Shown piece after piece: positions 56,280 to 64,000 of a stretch of 64,000 nucleotides of DNA. The stretch is from Paraburkholderia sp. BL10I2N1 (lineage in GTDB: Bacteria > Pseudomonadota > Gammaproteobacteria > Burkholderiales > Burkholderiaceae): the NCBI RefSeq assembly GCF_004361815.1, contig NZ_SNWA01000002.1, positions 2,976,001 through 3,040,000 on the forward strand. Direction: 5' to 3'. The notes under the pieces were generated by a model. That model made no database searches and had not been told where the DNA came from. It saw nothing but the letters and a program-made list of their open reading frames with translations. The position numbers and the translations under genes are program-made. Within the stretch, counting starts at the first letter, position 1. Each line of letters starts with the position of its first letter.

Positions 56280-56965
56280 AATGGGACCCTCCGTACGCCT
56301 GCCGAGTAGCGCTTCTCAAGCCAGACCAGCACGAGGTTCGACACGGTTGTGATCGCAAGATAAATCGCCCCGGCCGTCACGGTGAAAAAGAAAAATTCAA
56401 GCGTGCTCTTGCCTGCATCCTGTGAGGCCTTGACGACGTCGGCGAGGCCAATGATCGATACAAGCGCCGTTGCCTTGACGAGCACCTGCCAGTTGTTGCC
56501 GATGCCGGGTAGCGCGAAGCGCATCATTTGCGGGAACATGATGCGCCTGAACACTCGCCACGAACTCATGCCGTACGCGTAACCGGCCTCAAGCTGCCCG
56601 CGAGGAACAGCAAGAAAAGCGCCCCGGAAGGTCTCGGTGAAGTACGCGCCGTAGATGAAGCCGAGCGTGATGACGCCCGCCACGAACGGGTCGATGTCGA
56701 TCTGGGCGACGCCGAGGGAGTCGGTCAGATTGTTGAGCAGGATCTGAATGCCATAGAACAGCAGCAGCATCAGCACGAGATCAGGAACTGCGCGAATCAG
56801 TGTCGTATAGAGTGTGCCGAAGCGAGAGAGCACCCGGTTGCGCGACAGCTTCGCCGCGGCGCCTCCAAGACCCAGCAGGAAGGATGCCCCCAGCGACAAC
56901 ACTGCCAGCCTGACCGTTTCCCAGGTTCCCGCGAGGAGGAGTGGGCCGTACCCGTGGAAGAACAT
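56276..56965 (-). CDS. hisQ: Polar amino-acid ABC transporter permease (HisQ-like)
   Basis: The protein has 229 residues from the ATG at 56965; the frame is open upstream, but homology starts at MFFHGYGPLLLAGTWETVRL. HisQ landmarks are TTLIRAVPDLVLMLLLFYGI near 53-72 and the EAA loop RGQLEAGYAYGMSSWRVFRR near 120. It couples translationally to the HisM-like gene through a GTGA overlap. It is the second gene of the operon after the binding protein. Confidence 0.87.
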   Translation of the reverse strand: MFFHGYGPLLLAGTWETVRLAVLSLGASFLLGLGGAAAKLSRNRVLSRFGTLYTTLIRAVPDLVLMLLLFYGIQILLNNLTDSLGVAQIDIDPFVAGVITLGFIYGAYFTETFRGAFLAVPRGQLEAGYAYGMSSWRVFRRIMFPQMMRFALPGIGNNWQVLVKATALVSIIGLADVVKASQDAGKSTLEFFFFTVTAGAIYLAITTVSNLVLVWLEKRYSAGVRRVPL

Positions 56966-57090
56966 GTATTCGTACCCTTGATTGCCCGGCGCCCGATTGG
57001 TAAGCGTCCGCTCGGCGCCGTTGTTGCGTGCCCGCCCGGCGGATGAAACCGCGCCGGGGCACACGCTGCGGAGGAATCGACGGAAAGCGC

Positions 57091-57864
57091 TCAGCTACCG
57101 TAGACGTCGAAGTTGAAGTACTTTTTCTCGATCGTCTTGTAGGTGCCATCCTTGATCATGTCGGCGATCGCGTTGTCGATCTTCGCCTTGAGATCGGCAT
57201 CGTCCTTGCGAAGGCCGATGCCCGCGCCATTGCCGAGGACCTTCGCGTCGATGATGTCCTTGCCGGCGAACTGGAAGCCCGCGCCGCGCGGGGTGTTCAG
57301 AAAGCCGATGTCGGCCTGTGCCGCGTCCTGCAACGCTCCGTCCAGACGACCGGAGAGCAGGTCGATATAGACCTGGTCCTGGTTCTGATACGACACAACC
57401 TTGGCGCCCTTAGGCTCCCAGTATGTCTTGGCGTACGTTTCCTGGATCGTGCCCTGTTCGACGCCAATCGCTTTGCCTGCCAGCGATTCCGGCGTCGGGA
57501 GCAGGGGCGAGCCCTTCTTGGCGATGAGGCGTGTCGGCGTGTTGAACAGCTTTGACGAGAAGCTGATCTGTTCCGCACGTTGCGGCGTCATGGACATCGA
57601 CGACAGCACGCCGTCGAACTTCTTCGCCTTCAGCGCCGGGATCATGCCGTCGAAGTCGTTTTCGACCCACACGCACTTCGCTTTCAGGCGCGCGCAGATC
57701 TGGTTGCCGAGATCGATGTCGAAACCGGTCAGCTTGCCGTCGGCGCCCTTCGACTCGAACGGCGGGTAGCTTGCGTCGACCCCGAACCGGATGGTGGACC
57801 AGTCTTTTGCATAGGCACCGGTGGCGATGGTTGCGAGGGCGATACACAGAGCGAGTTTCTTCAT
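57091..57864 (-). CDS. Polar amino-acid ABC transporter binding protein (HisJ/LAO/AotJ-like)
   Basis: This is a 257-residue periplasmic protein with a signal peptide ending TGAYA near residue 19. The mature part has the family pattern IRFGVDASYPPFESKGADGK near 26 and GFDIDLGNQICARLKAKCVW near 48, with two conserved cysteines typical of HisJ/LAO proteins. The ligand motif region GVLSSMSMTPQRAEQI near 86 binds the amino-acid backbone. It is the first gene of the operon, with CTGGAG 5 bases before the ATG. HutC-like palindromes upstream favour histidine, whereas the AotO-like gene downstream favours arginine or ornithine. Confidence 0.87.
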   Translation of the reverse strand: MKKLALCIALATIATGAYAKDWSTIRFGVDASYPPFESKGADGKLTGFDIDLGNQICARLKAKCVWVENDFDGMIPALKAKKFDGVLSSMSMTPQRAEQISFSSKLFNTPTRLIAKKGSPLLPTPESLAGKAIGVEQGTIQETYAKTYWEPKGAKVVSYQNQDQVYIDLLSGRLDGALQDAAQADIGFLNTPRGAGFQFAGKDIIDAKVLGNGAGIGLRKDDADLKAKIDNAIADMIKDGTYKTIEKKYFNFDVYGS

Positions 57865-58438
57865 GGAATCTCCAGAGAGGTACTTCGTGATACTAAATGC
57901 AACAGGATTCGGAGCATCCTGGAACGTCGGGGGCAGAAAAAATGTTGTATAGGCATATCGCATTCAAATACGGCGCCATGCACTTGAATCTACAACTTGT
58001 ACATACAAGATAGCCGATCCACATTGTGGATCGCAACTAGGGTTTTCTCGCGGAGCGATCGTGAAAAGGCCGGGAAATTACGGAATCGTTACGCGGAGAG
58101 GGAGAGTCGGGGATCGGGTATACAGGCAATCAAGCCAGATTGTATATACAGATTTCGTTGTCATTGACCTCGCTGAATATGTATAGACAGGTTGCTCCGC
58201 CAGGGCGCCTGCGTCTGCTCGTCTGACTTTTTCGTGGCGGCCGCAGACTACGCATGAACACCGTCACGATCCCGCGGGTTTGGGCGCCGTCGATGCCGGC
58301 TTTCGCGAATCAGGAGGAGCAGGTCTTGTTCGCGCTGACTATACTGAAAGGAATCGCCCTGATTCGGGCTCGCCTGGGTCAAACGTTGGCCCCGAACAGG
58401 ACGTCAAGGCGAACAGGTCTGTCCGCGGGGAGAAAGGT
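57865..58438. promoter_or_regulatory. Intergenic region with HutC-like palindromes
   Basis: No gene is supported in these 574 bases. Two cores match the GntR/HutC-subfamily operator GTMTAKAC exactly: TTGTATATACAG at 58140-58151 and TGTATAGACA at 58180-58189. CTTGTACATACAAG at 57996-58009 is a perfect palindrome with one mismatch to that consensus. A weaker TGTATAGGCA lies at 57946-57955. They lie between the binding-protein gene and the divergent universal stress gene. The HutC protein encoded at 60862-61701 is the natural candidate to bind them. Confidence 0.6.
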
Positions 58439-58909
58439 ATGTTCAAGCATCTGCTGGTTGCGACCGACGGTTCGGCACTCTCCGACGCCGCCGTTCAGAT
58501 GGCGGTGACTCTCGCCAGGGAAAGCGAAGCCAGATTGACGGCGCTCCATGTCATTCCGGAATTCCACGTCCTCGCGTACGGCACCGAAATGCTTGCGGAC
58601 ACCGAGGACCGATTCATTCAGGTTACCCGGAAGCACGCGGAGAACTATCTCGCAGTGGTCACGAAGGCCGCCACGCAGGCCGGCGTCGAGTGCGACACGG
58701 TTGCGAGGAACCACGCTCACCCGTATGAGGCGATTATCAGCGTTGCAGAGCAACGAAACTGCGATCTCATTGTCATGGCATCCCATGGCCGGGGCGGTAT
58801 GCGCGCCATGTTGCTCGGCAGTGAAACCCAGAAGGTCCTGACACACAGTGCCATTCCCGTTCTGGTTGTCCGGCAGCCGACACAAGCTGGCGAGGGCCAC
58901 CGGGCGTAA
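58439..58909 (+). CDS. Universal stress protein (UspA family)
   Basis: This is a 156-residue Usp domain with MFKHLLVATDGSALSDAAVQ at the start and the ATP-binding motif in ASHGRGGMRAMLLGSETQKV near 121-140 (GxxGxGG...GS), so it probably binds ATP. GGGGAGAAAG precedes the ATG at 58439; the frame is open upstream but lacks homology there. Usp proteins act in stress survival in the cytoplasm. It is divergent from the amino-acid transporter operon. Confidence 0.88.
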   Translation: MFKHLLVATDGSALSDAAVQMAVTLARESEARLTALHVIPEFHVLAYGTEMLADTEDRFIQVTRKHAENYLAVVTKAATQAGVECDTVARNHAHPYEAIISVAEQRNCDLIVMASHGRGGMRAMLLGSETQKVLTHSAIPVLVVRQPTQAGEGHRA

Positions 58910-58968
58910 CCCGGCACGGGCCGTCGAGCGCCTCGCTGAAGCGATCCTTCAGGCCCGCCACATGACTA

Positions 58969-59256
58969 TCAAAGCCCCGTGATCTGGCGCTGGCGTATCG
59001 GCAGAACGCCAAAGCGCGCGACGCCTTCTGCCAACGCCTCGCGGATGGTGCGGAAAGTCCGGCTTGTCGCAGGTGTCACCGATTGCCCGTCGGCGCTGCT
59101 CCACACGAGGACAAAACGGGTGCGCTGCGCATTGTCGCGCACCTGTAATTGAGCGGCGACCCTTGACGGGCGGCGAACGTCAGCCGCAAGCGTAGAGGAC
59201 GGCACCTCCTCCTCCTCAGGTGCGTCGGAAGGTGCCGCGATCAGATGGGTCGCCAT
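58969..59256 (-). CDS. Small protein of unknown function after hutH
   Basis: The protein has 95 residues from the ATG at 59256; an ATG at 59274 would overlap the end of hutH. The first 35 residues are acidic and probably flexible (DAPEEEEVPSS). The rest, with RTRFVLVWSSADGQSVTPAT and FRTIREALAEGVARFGVLPI, looks like a small alpha/beta fold. It is the last gene of the hut-like cluster and directly follows hutH, so it is probably co-transcribed. I do not recognise the family. Confidence 0.55.
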   Translation of the reverse strand: MATHLIAAPSDAPEEEEVPSSTLAADVRRPSRVAAQLQVRDNAQRTRFVLVWSSADGQSVTPATSRTFRTIREALAEGVARFGVLPIRQRQITGL

Positions 59257-59266
59257 CCTTACGTCC

Positions 59267-60817
59267 CTACGCATGGCGCGCCGCACTGGGCAAAAGTTTT
59301 GCCACGGAAGCGGGCGCCTCAATGGTCCTCACCCACGTTTTCATCGCTTCGATGTCGTCGGCCAGATAGCGGTCCTTTTCGTAAAACGCGACGTGCCGGC
59401 GAATCTCCGCGATCACGCCTTCGATCGTATCGGTCGAGCGCAGTGGGCGGTGAAAGTCCACACCTTGCGCCGCCGCCATGGCTTCGATACCTACCACAAC
59501 AGCGGTGTTTTCCGCCATGTCGCCGAGGCGTCGTGCGGCAAACGTCGCCATCGACACGTGATCTTCCTGGTTGGCGGATGTCGGCAGGCTATCGACACTG
59601 GCCGGATGAGCGAGCGATTTGTTCTCCGAGGCGAGCGCTGCGGCGGTCACCTGCGCAATCATGAAGCCCGAGTGGAGGCCGCCGTCGCTCACGAGAAACG
59701 GCGGCAAACCCGACAGATTCGTATCGAGCAGCAAGGCGAGACGACGTTCGGATATCGCACCGATTTCAGCGATCGCTATCGCAATGTTGTCTGCCGCAAT
59801 GGCGACCGGTTCGGCGTGGAAGTTTCCGCCGGACAGCACGTCGCCCTGTTCGGCGAATACAAGCGGATTGTCCGAGGCCGCATTCGCTTCGATACGCAAT
59901 ACCTCAGCGGCATGACGCAGCTGGTCCAGGCATGCGCCCATCACCTGCGGCTGGCAGCGGATCGAATACGGATCCTGCACACGCCCGCAATCCTGATGTG
60001 ACGAAACGATCTGGCTGTCCGCGAGGAGCGCGCGGTAAGCCGCGGCGACATCGATCTGGCCCGGTTGCCCACGCGCCGCATGGATGCGGCTGTCGAACGG
60101 CACGAGCGAGCCCTTGATCGCTTCGAGCGACAAGGCGCCTGCAAGTACCGCGGACGCGAACACGTCTTCAGCAGCAAACAGACCCACCAGTGCCAGGGCA
60201 GTGGAAACCTGCGTGCCATTGAGGAACGCAAGTCCTTCCTTCGGGCCGAGTTGCAGGGGCTCGAGCCCGGCGTAGCGCAATCCCTCGATCGCGCTGACAC
60301 GTTCGCCACCGACGCGTGCATGACCGACGCCGATCAGCACGGACGTCATATGCGCGAGCGGCGCCAGGTCGCCCGAAGCGCCCACCGATCCCTTGGCCGG
60401 AATGCACGGATAGACACCCGCATTGATGAGACTCACGAGCGCATGGATCGCTTCCGGCCGCACGCCGGAGTGGCCGCGGGCGAGGCTGATCGCCTTCAGC
60501 GTCATGATCAGGCGGACCGTGCTGTCGTCGAGCAGCGTGCCCGTGCCGACGCTGTGCGACAGCACCAGATTCTTCTGCAGTTCGGCGAGCTTGTCCGAAG
60601 GGATCACGGTTTGCGCCATCTTGCCGAAGCCGGTGTTGATTCCGTAGACCACTGCGCCGCGCGCGATCACATCGTCGACGACTGCGTGGCTGCGATCGAC
60701 CTCTGGAAACGCAAGCGCATCGATCGCAACCGGCGTGGCGTCGCGCAGGATCCTGCGCAACCGATCGAGCCTGACCTCGCCAGGCACGAGGGTGACAACG
60801 TTTTCGATTTGAGTCAT
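59267..60817 (-). CDS. hutH: Histidine ammonia-lyase
   Basis: The 516-residue enzyme turns L-histidine into urocanate and ammonia. The self-forming MIO cofactor arises from Ala147-Ser148-Gly149 in [15 protein letters not shown]. Tyr58 lies in [13 protein letters not shown]. The selectivity pair after NLVL is Ser87-His88, the form found in histidine rather than tyrosine (His-Leu) or phenylalanine lyases. It lies 44 bases downstream of hutC. No hutU, hutI, hutF or hutG is adjacent in the window, so urocanate must be handled by genes elsewhere. Confidence 0.9.
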   Translation of the reverse strand: MTQIENVVTLVPGEVRLDRLRRILRDATPVAIDALAFPEVDRSHAVVDDVIARGAVVYGINTGFGKMAQTVIPSDKLAELQKNLVLSHSVGTGTLLDDSTVRLIMTLKAISLARGHSGVRPEAIHALVSLINAGVYPCIPAKGSVGASGDLAPLAHMTSVLIGVGHARVGGERVSAIEGLRYAGLEPLQLGPKEGLAFLNGTQVSTALALVGLFAAEDVFASAVLAGALSLEAIKGSLVPFDSRIHAARGQPGQIDVAAAYRALLADSQIVSSHQDCGRVQDPYSIRCQPQVMGACLDQLRHAAEVLRIEANAASDNPLVFAEQGDVLSGGNFHAEPVAIAADNIAIAIAEIGAISERRLALLLDTNLSGLPPFLVSDGGLHSGFMIAQVTAAALASENKSLAHPASVDSLPTSANQEDHVSMATFAARRLGDMAENTAVVVGIEAMAAAQGVDFHRPLRSTDTIEGVIAEIRRHVAFYEKDRYLADDIEAMKTWVRTIEAPASVAKLLPSAARHA

Positions 60818-60861
60818 GACTGTCCGATGTTAAAAAAATAAAGAAGAGATTGCAGGGGGCG

Positions 60862-61701
60862 CTAGCTTTGTCGTCGAGCGACATCGGGCGTAAAGCGGCA
60901 CCCAAGCCGATAGCGCGAACCTGGATGAACGAAACGCGCGAAGGTGACAGCGACGCCTGCGGTCCAGGTTCGCCGCACCAGGATGAGGCAGGGTTCCTCG
61001 ACGGCGATGTCGAGCAGTTGCGCCTCGGCCGCTGTCACGAGGCCTGCATCGACCACGTGTTCGATCTCATCGAGGGGCACGGAACTAAACAGATAGGCCG
61101 ACGGACGTTTGCTGCTGAAGTCCTGATCGAGGAATTCCGGTGCGACCTCAGGATTGACATAGCGGTCTTCGAGCTGAACCGGCAGGCCGTTTTCACGATG
61201 CACGCAGATCACGTGGAACACGGATGCGCCAGGCTCAAGTCCCAGAGCGTTCGACACGAAGGCCGGGGCCGTTTCCCGCTTCTGGAGCAGTATTGCGTAG
61301 CTGTACGCGTGACCGCGTGAGCGGATTTCGTCTCCGATATGCGCAATCATCAGCAGCGTGGATTGCGGTTTCGATTCCGCGACGAAGGTGCCGACACCAG
61401 ACAGCCGCGTGAGCAGGCCTTCGTCGCTCAACTCGCGCAATGCCCGATTGATCGTCATGCGCGACACGCCGAGCGTTTCGACCAGACTGAGCTCGGAGGG
61501 TATCCGGTCTCCCGATTTCCAGGTGCCGGAGTCGATGGTGGTGCGGATGTAGGTCTTGACTCGCTCGTAGCGGGCGATGGCCGGGCCTTCGCTCGACACC
61601 GTAGGCGTTGCCGTCGCCAGGATAGCGCGTTTGGCCGCGGCGCCAGGCGGGTGTGCGAGACCCTTCGCCGGGGATGACCTGGTCCGTTCAGCGGATTTCA
61701 A
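60862..61701 (-). CDS. hutC: HutC, GntR-family repressor of histidine utilisation
   Basis: The protein has 279 residues if translation starts at TTG 61701, which overlaps the stop of the aminotransferase gene as TTGA and has GAGGGA upstream. No in-frame ATG offers a better start, though the first 40 residues look disordered. The GntR winged helix covers about 44-108 (GDRIPSELSLVETLGVSRMT and GLLTRLSGVGTFVAES). The UTRA effector domain follows (about 118-265), with ASVFHVICVHRENGLPVQLE. HutC proteins sense urocanate. Its likely operators lie upstream of the neighbouring transporter at 57996-58189 and possibly beyond the window edge. Confidence 0.87.
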   Translation of the reverse strand: MKSAERTRSSPAKGLAHPPGAAAKRAILATATPTVSSEGPAIARYERVKTYIRTTIDSGTWKSGDRIPSELSLVETLGVSRMTINRALRELSDEGLLTRLSGVGTFVAESKPQSTLLMIAHIGDEIRSRGHAYSYAILLQKRETAPAFVSNALGLEPGASVFHVICVHRENGLPVQLEDRYVNPEVAPEFLDQDFSSKRPSAYLFSSVPLDEIEHVVDAGLVTAAEAQLLDIAVEEPCLILVRRTWTAGVAVTFARFVHPGSRYRLGCRFTPDVARRQS

Positions 61702-62840
61702 TTTGTGTCCCTCGCTTCTGTACCCCGCGAGAGGCGGGTGAGCGCCGCAACAAAGCGGTCGTTGTCGTCGCTGCTGCCGATCGATACGCGGATGCAACTG
61801 GCGTAGCCCTGTTCACGCCACGGCTTGACGATGACGCCTTCGCGTAACAGGCGCTGCGACAGATCGACCGCATCTTCATGCGTGTCGAAAAAGAGGAAGT
61901 TCGCGCAGGATCGCGCGGGCGAATAGCCGAGGGCGACCAACGAAGCACGCATCGCCTCGCGTTCATGACTGACGTGCGCGACACTCTGCGCAACGTGCTC
62001 CACGTCGGACAATGCCGCGACGGCGGCGCACTGCGCGAAATGATTGATATTGAACGGCGTACGAACCCGGTTCATCAGATCGGCGAGTCGCGGGTCGGAC
62101 GCGATGCCATATCCAATCCGCAAGCCGGCGAGACCATACGCTTTGGAAAAGGTCCGCAGCACCAGCCACGGCAAGCCGGACGCCGCCAGCAGCGCCAGAC
62201 AGTCTGCGTAGCCGGGCGTGGCCGTCGCATACTCGTAGTACGCTTCGTCCCAGAGGACCAGCGTACCAGGCGACACACAGGACAACAGCCGCGTGATTTG
62301 CGCCCCGTCCATCGCACAGCCAACCGGATTGGAGGGGTTGCTCACGATCAGCATCCGGGTGCGTGGCGTGAGCGCGGAGCAGAGCGCGTCGATGTCGAAT
62401 TCGAAGCCGCGCATGGGAACGGTCCTGACGGTGGCGCCGATGCTCTGCGGGCAGATGACGTGCAGGCCGAACGACGGCACGACGGTGACGACCTCGTCGC
62501 CGGGTGCGAGAAACGTGTGCGCTGCCACCGAGAGAAGATCTTCGGAGCCGTTGCCAAAAATGAGTTGTCCAGCACCGACAGAAACGTGTTCTGCAAGCGC
62601 TGCCCGCAACGCGCCGCAGGTCGGGTCCGGATAGACCCCCACGCCGTCGACGAGCGCCTGCGCCAGTGCCTCGGTCACGCGTGCGCTCGCGCCGTGCGGG
62701 TTTTCGTTGCTGGCGAGTTTGACGACGCGTGTTACACCGAACTGCTCGCGGACATGTCGCGCGGACAAACCCGCGTTATAGGCGGGCAATTGGCGCACTT
62801 CGGGGCGAAGCGCGCCAATCAGCGCATCGGTTGGGGTCAT
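61698..62840 (-). CDS. HisC-like class I/II PLP aminotransferase
   Basis: The protein has 380 residues. The PLP lysine is Lys233 in [17 protein letters not shown] and the cofactor Asp is in [13 protein letters not shown] near 198. NENPHGAS near 46 and SNPSNPVG near 167 are typical of the histidinol-phosphate aminotransferase group. It sits between an amino-acid ABC ATPase and hutC, with overlaps at both ends (ATGA and TTGA). That makes a catabolic role, such as transamination of histidine or another amino acid, more likely than histidine synthesis. The substrate is unproven. Confidence 0.83.
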   Translation of the reverse strand: MTPTDALIGALRPEVRQLPAYNAGLSARHVREQFGVTRVVKLASNENPHGASARVTEALAQALVDGVGVYPDPTCGALRAALAEHVSVGAGQLIFGNGSEDLLSVAAHTFLAPGDEVVTVVPSFGLHVICPQSIGATVRTVPMRGFEFDIDALCSALTPRTRMLIVSNPSNPVGCAMDGAQITRLLSCVSPGTLVLWDEAYYEYATATPGYADCLALLAASGLPWLVLRTFSKAYGLAGLRIGYGIASDPRLADLMNRVRTPFNINHFAQCAAVAALSDVEHVAQSVAHVSHEREAMRASLVALGYSPARSCANFLFFDTHEDAVDLSQRLLREGVIVKPWREQGYASCIRVSIGSSDDNDRFVAALTRLSRGTEARDTN

Positions 62841-63700
62841 GCTGGCTCCGTGTCGTTGTTTCGCGTCCAGAACGCGTTGCGATCAAAGTAGTTTTGCAGG
62901 AACTGGCGCAGGCGTGGATTGGCTGCATCATGAAACACCTGTTGTGGCGATCCCTGCACGGCGATGCGTCCCTGATCGATGAACACCACCTTGTCGGCGA
63001 CCTGGGCGGCGAATCCCATTTCATGGGTCACAACAACCATCGTCATGCCGTCGCGCGCGAGCTGCTTCATCACCTGCAACACCTCGCCGACCAGTTCGGG
63101 ATCGAGCGCCGAGGTGGGCTCGTCGAACAGCATGATGTGCGGTTCCATCGCCAGCGCGCGTGCGATGGCGACGCGCTGCTGCTGGCCGCCCGAGAGCTTG
63201 GCCGGGTAAGCGTCGGCCTTGTGCGCGAGACCGACGGTCTCCAGCATCGCCATGCCGCGCCGTTTCGCATCGTCGTGCGACAGGCCGCGCACACGCTTCA
63301 GTGCTTCGATGACGTTGCCGAGCGCGCTCATGTGTGGCCACAGGTTGAACTGCTGGAACACCATGCCGACGTTGCGCCGCACCCGGTTGATCTCGCCCTG
63401 CGACGCCCGCATGCGGCGACCGTTGCGTTCGGTGTAGCCGAGCAGTTCGCCTTCGATCAGCACTTCGCCCCGGTCGTAGGTTTCGAGCGCCGCGACACAG
63501 CGCAGCAACGTGCTTTTCCCGGATCCGGACGGCCCGATGATGCAGACCACTTCGGATTTGTCGATTTCGAGGTCGACACCTCGTAACACTTCAACTTCAC
63601 CGAACCGCTTGCCGAGCTTGCGCACCTCGATCAGAGGCTGACGCGCTGAAGCAGTGGCGTTCGGAGTGGAGGAGATAGGCATATCGGTAATCGCATTCAT
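62837..63700 (-). CDS. Amino-acid ABC transporter ATPase
   Basis: The protein has 287 residues, with about 20 extra N-terminal residues before the domain. Walker A is GPSGSGKST near 56-64, the Q-loop region is [16 protein letters not shown], the signature is [19 protein letters not shown] and Walker B is [14 protein letters not shown]. It belongs to the GlnQ/HisP group. The gene's end overlaps the start of the aminotransferase gene (ATGA), and the permease gene ends 15 bases upstream. The pairing suggests uptake of the aminotransferase or HutH substrate. Confidence 0.88.
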   Translation of the reverse strand: MNAITDMPISSTPNATASARQPLIEVRKLGKRFGEVEVLRGVDLEIDKSEVVCIIGPSGSGKSTLLRCVAALETYDRGEVLIEGELLGYTERNGRRMRASQGEINRVRRNVGMVFQQFNLWPHMSALGNVIEALKRVRGLSHDDAKRRGMAMLETVGLAHKADAYPAKLSGGQQQRVAIARALAMEPHIMLFDEPTSALDPELVGEVLQVMKQLARDGMTMVVVTHEMGFAAQVADKVVFIDQGRIAVQGSPQQVFHDAANPRLRQFLQNYFDRNAFWTRNNDTEPA

Positions 63701-63715
63701 GGCTGGGGATTCCGG

Positions 63716-64000
63716 TCAGGCGCTAAAGCGGGCAAGACGTGTTTCTGCCCATGCGCCGGCGCGCGCCGTGAGTTCGACGAGGGCGAGATAGCAGACGCAC
63801 AGCACGAGCAGTGTTTCCATAAAGGCGAACGTTGCCGAACCGATACCCGTCAGGACGAACGTGAGTTCCGGAACGGTGACGATCGACAGGACGGCGGTTT
63901 CCTTGCTCAACACGATCGTCAGATTCGTGAGTGCGGGCACGATCAGGACGAGCATCTGCGGAAGCTGGACCCGCCGTACCATATGCCAGCGCGTCAGTCC
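63716..64000 (-). CDS. Amino-acid ABC transporter permease (C-terminal part)
   Basis: The frame is open to the window edge and gives the last 94 residues. It begins in the EAA-loop ending GLTRWHMVRRVQLPQM, followed by helices with LIVPALTNLTIVLSKETAVL and TFAFMETLLVLCVCYLALVE, typical of GlnP/HisM-type permeases. It is immediately upstream of the ATPase gene in the same operon. The binding protein and promoter are presumably beyond the window. Confidence 0.85.
   Translation of the reverse strand, partial: GLTRWHMVRRVQLPQMLVLIVPALTNLTIVLSKETAVLSIVTVPELTFVLTGIGSATFAFMETLLVLCVCYLALVELTARAGAWAETRLARFSA

Noticed and set aside
59267..60817. Tyrosine or phenylalanine ammonia-lyase
   Set aside because: The residue pair after NLVL is Ser-His, as in histidine lyases, and HutC is encoded next to it.

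Overview
The window looks like chromosome from a GC-rich member of the Burkholderiaceae, most likely Paraburkholderia or Burkholderia. The support is the high GC, the DUF4148 secreted protein, a CeoR-LlpE-CeoAB-OpcM type efflux operon, FlhDC, the large NAD-dependent glutamate dehydrogenase and a GabR-regulated gabTD pair. I see no rRNA, tRNA, CRISPR array, insertion sequence or phage gene. The first and last genes are cut by the window edges.

Layout. 1-3817: end of a branched-chain amino-acid-type ABC transporter operon (binding-protein tail, LivH, a LivM-LivG fusion, LivF). 3856-8297: gabD and gabT with a divergent MocR/GabR regulator. 8324-14260: a DMT permease, a PhnCDE-type importer, and a divergent M14 peptidase plus alpha/beta-hydrolase pair. 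14879-22091: a Fap-like amyloid/secretion locus. 22710-28798: NAD-GDH and selD. 28900-33073: an Fe(II)/2OG-type oxygenase, a parvulin remnant, a Pro/Gln-rich secreted protein, a purine nucleoside permease and DUF4148. 33235-41351: the ceo-type RND efflux system. 41711-44054: mntH and flhDC. 44876-53328: a mix of an oxygenase, GNAT, XRE regulator, frameshifted fucU/rbsD-type mutarotase, DoxX, two MFS transporters and an orphan response regulator. 53478-64000: two polar amino-acid ABC systems around a HutC/HutH group.

The most interesting part is 14879-22091. Two tandem 410-residue secreted Gly/Ala-rich proteins are followed by a small exported protein, a periplasmic C39 cysteine peptidase, a long repeat protein, and on the other strand an outer-membrane barrel with an N-terminal coiled coil resembling FapF. 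The C39 peptidase plus FapF-like pore is the hallmark pairing of the Pseudomonas Fap amyloid system. The putative fibre proteins here are glycine-rich, unlike typical FapB/FapC. The two proteins flanking the peptidase each carry a leader-like LDxxRGG motif ahead of a short Asn/Gln-containing C-terminal segment, which suggests the peptidase processes them.

The right end looks like an amino-acid catabolic neighbourhood. ABC transporter genes, a HisC-like aminotransferase, HutC and HutH are packed with overlapping stops and starts. Palindromes matching the HutC-subfamily consensus lie upstream of the neighbouring HisJQMP-type transporter. No hutU or hutI is in view.
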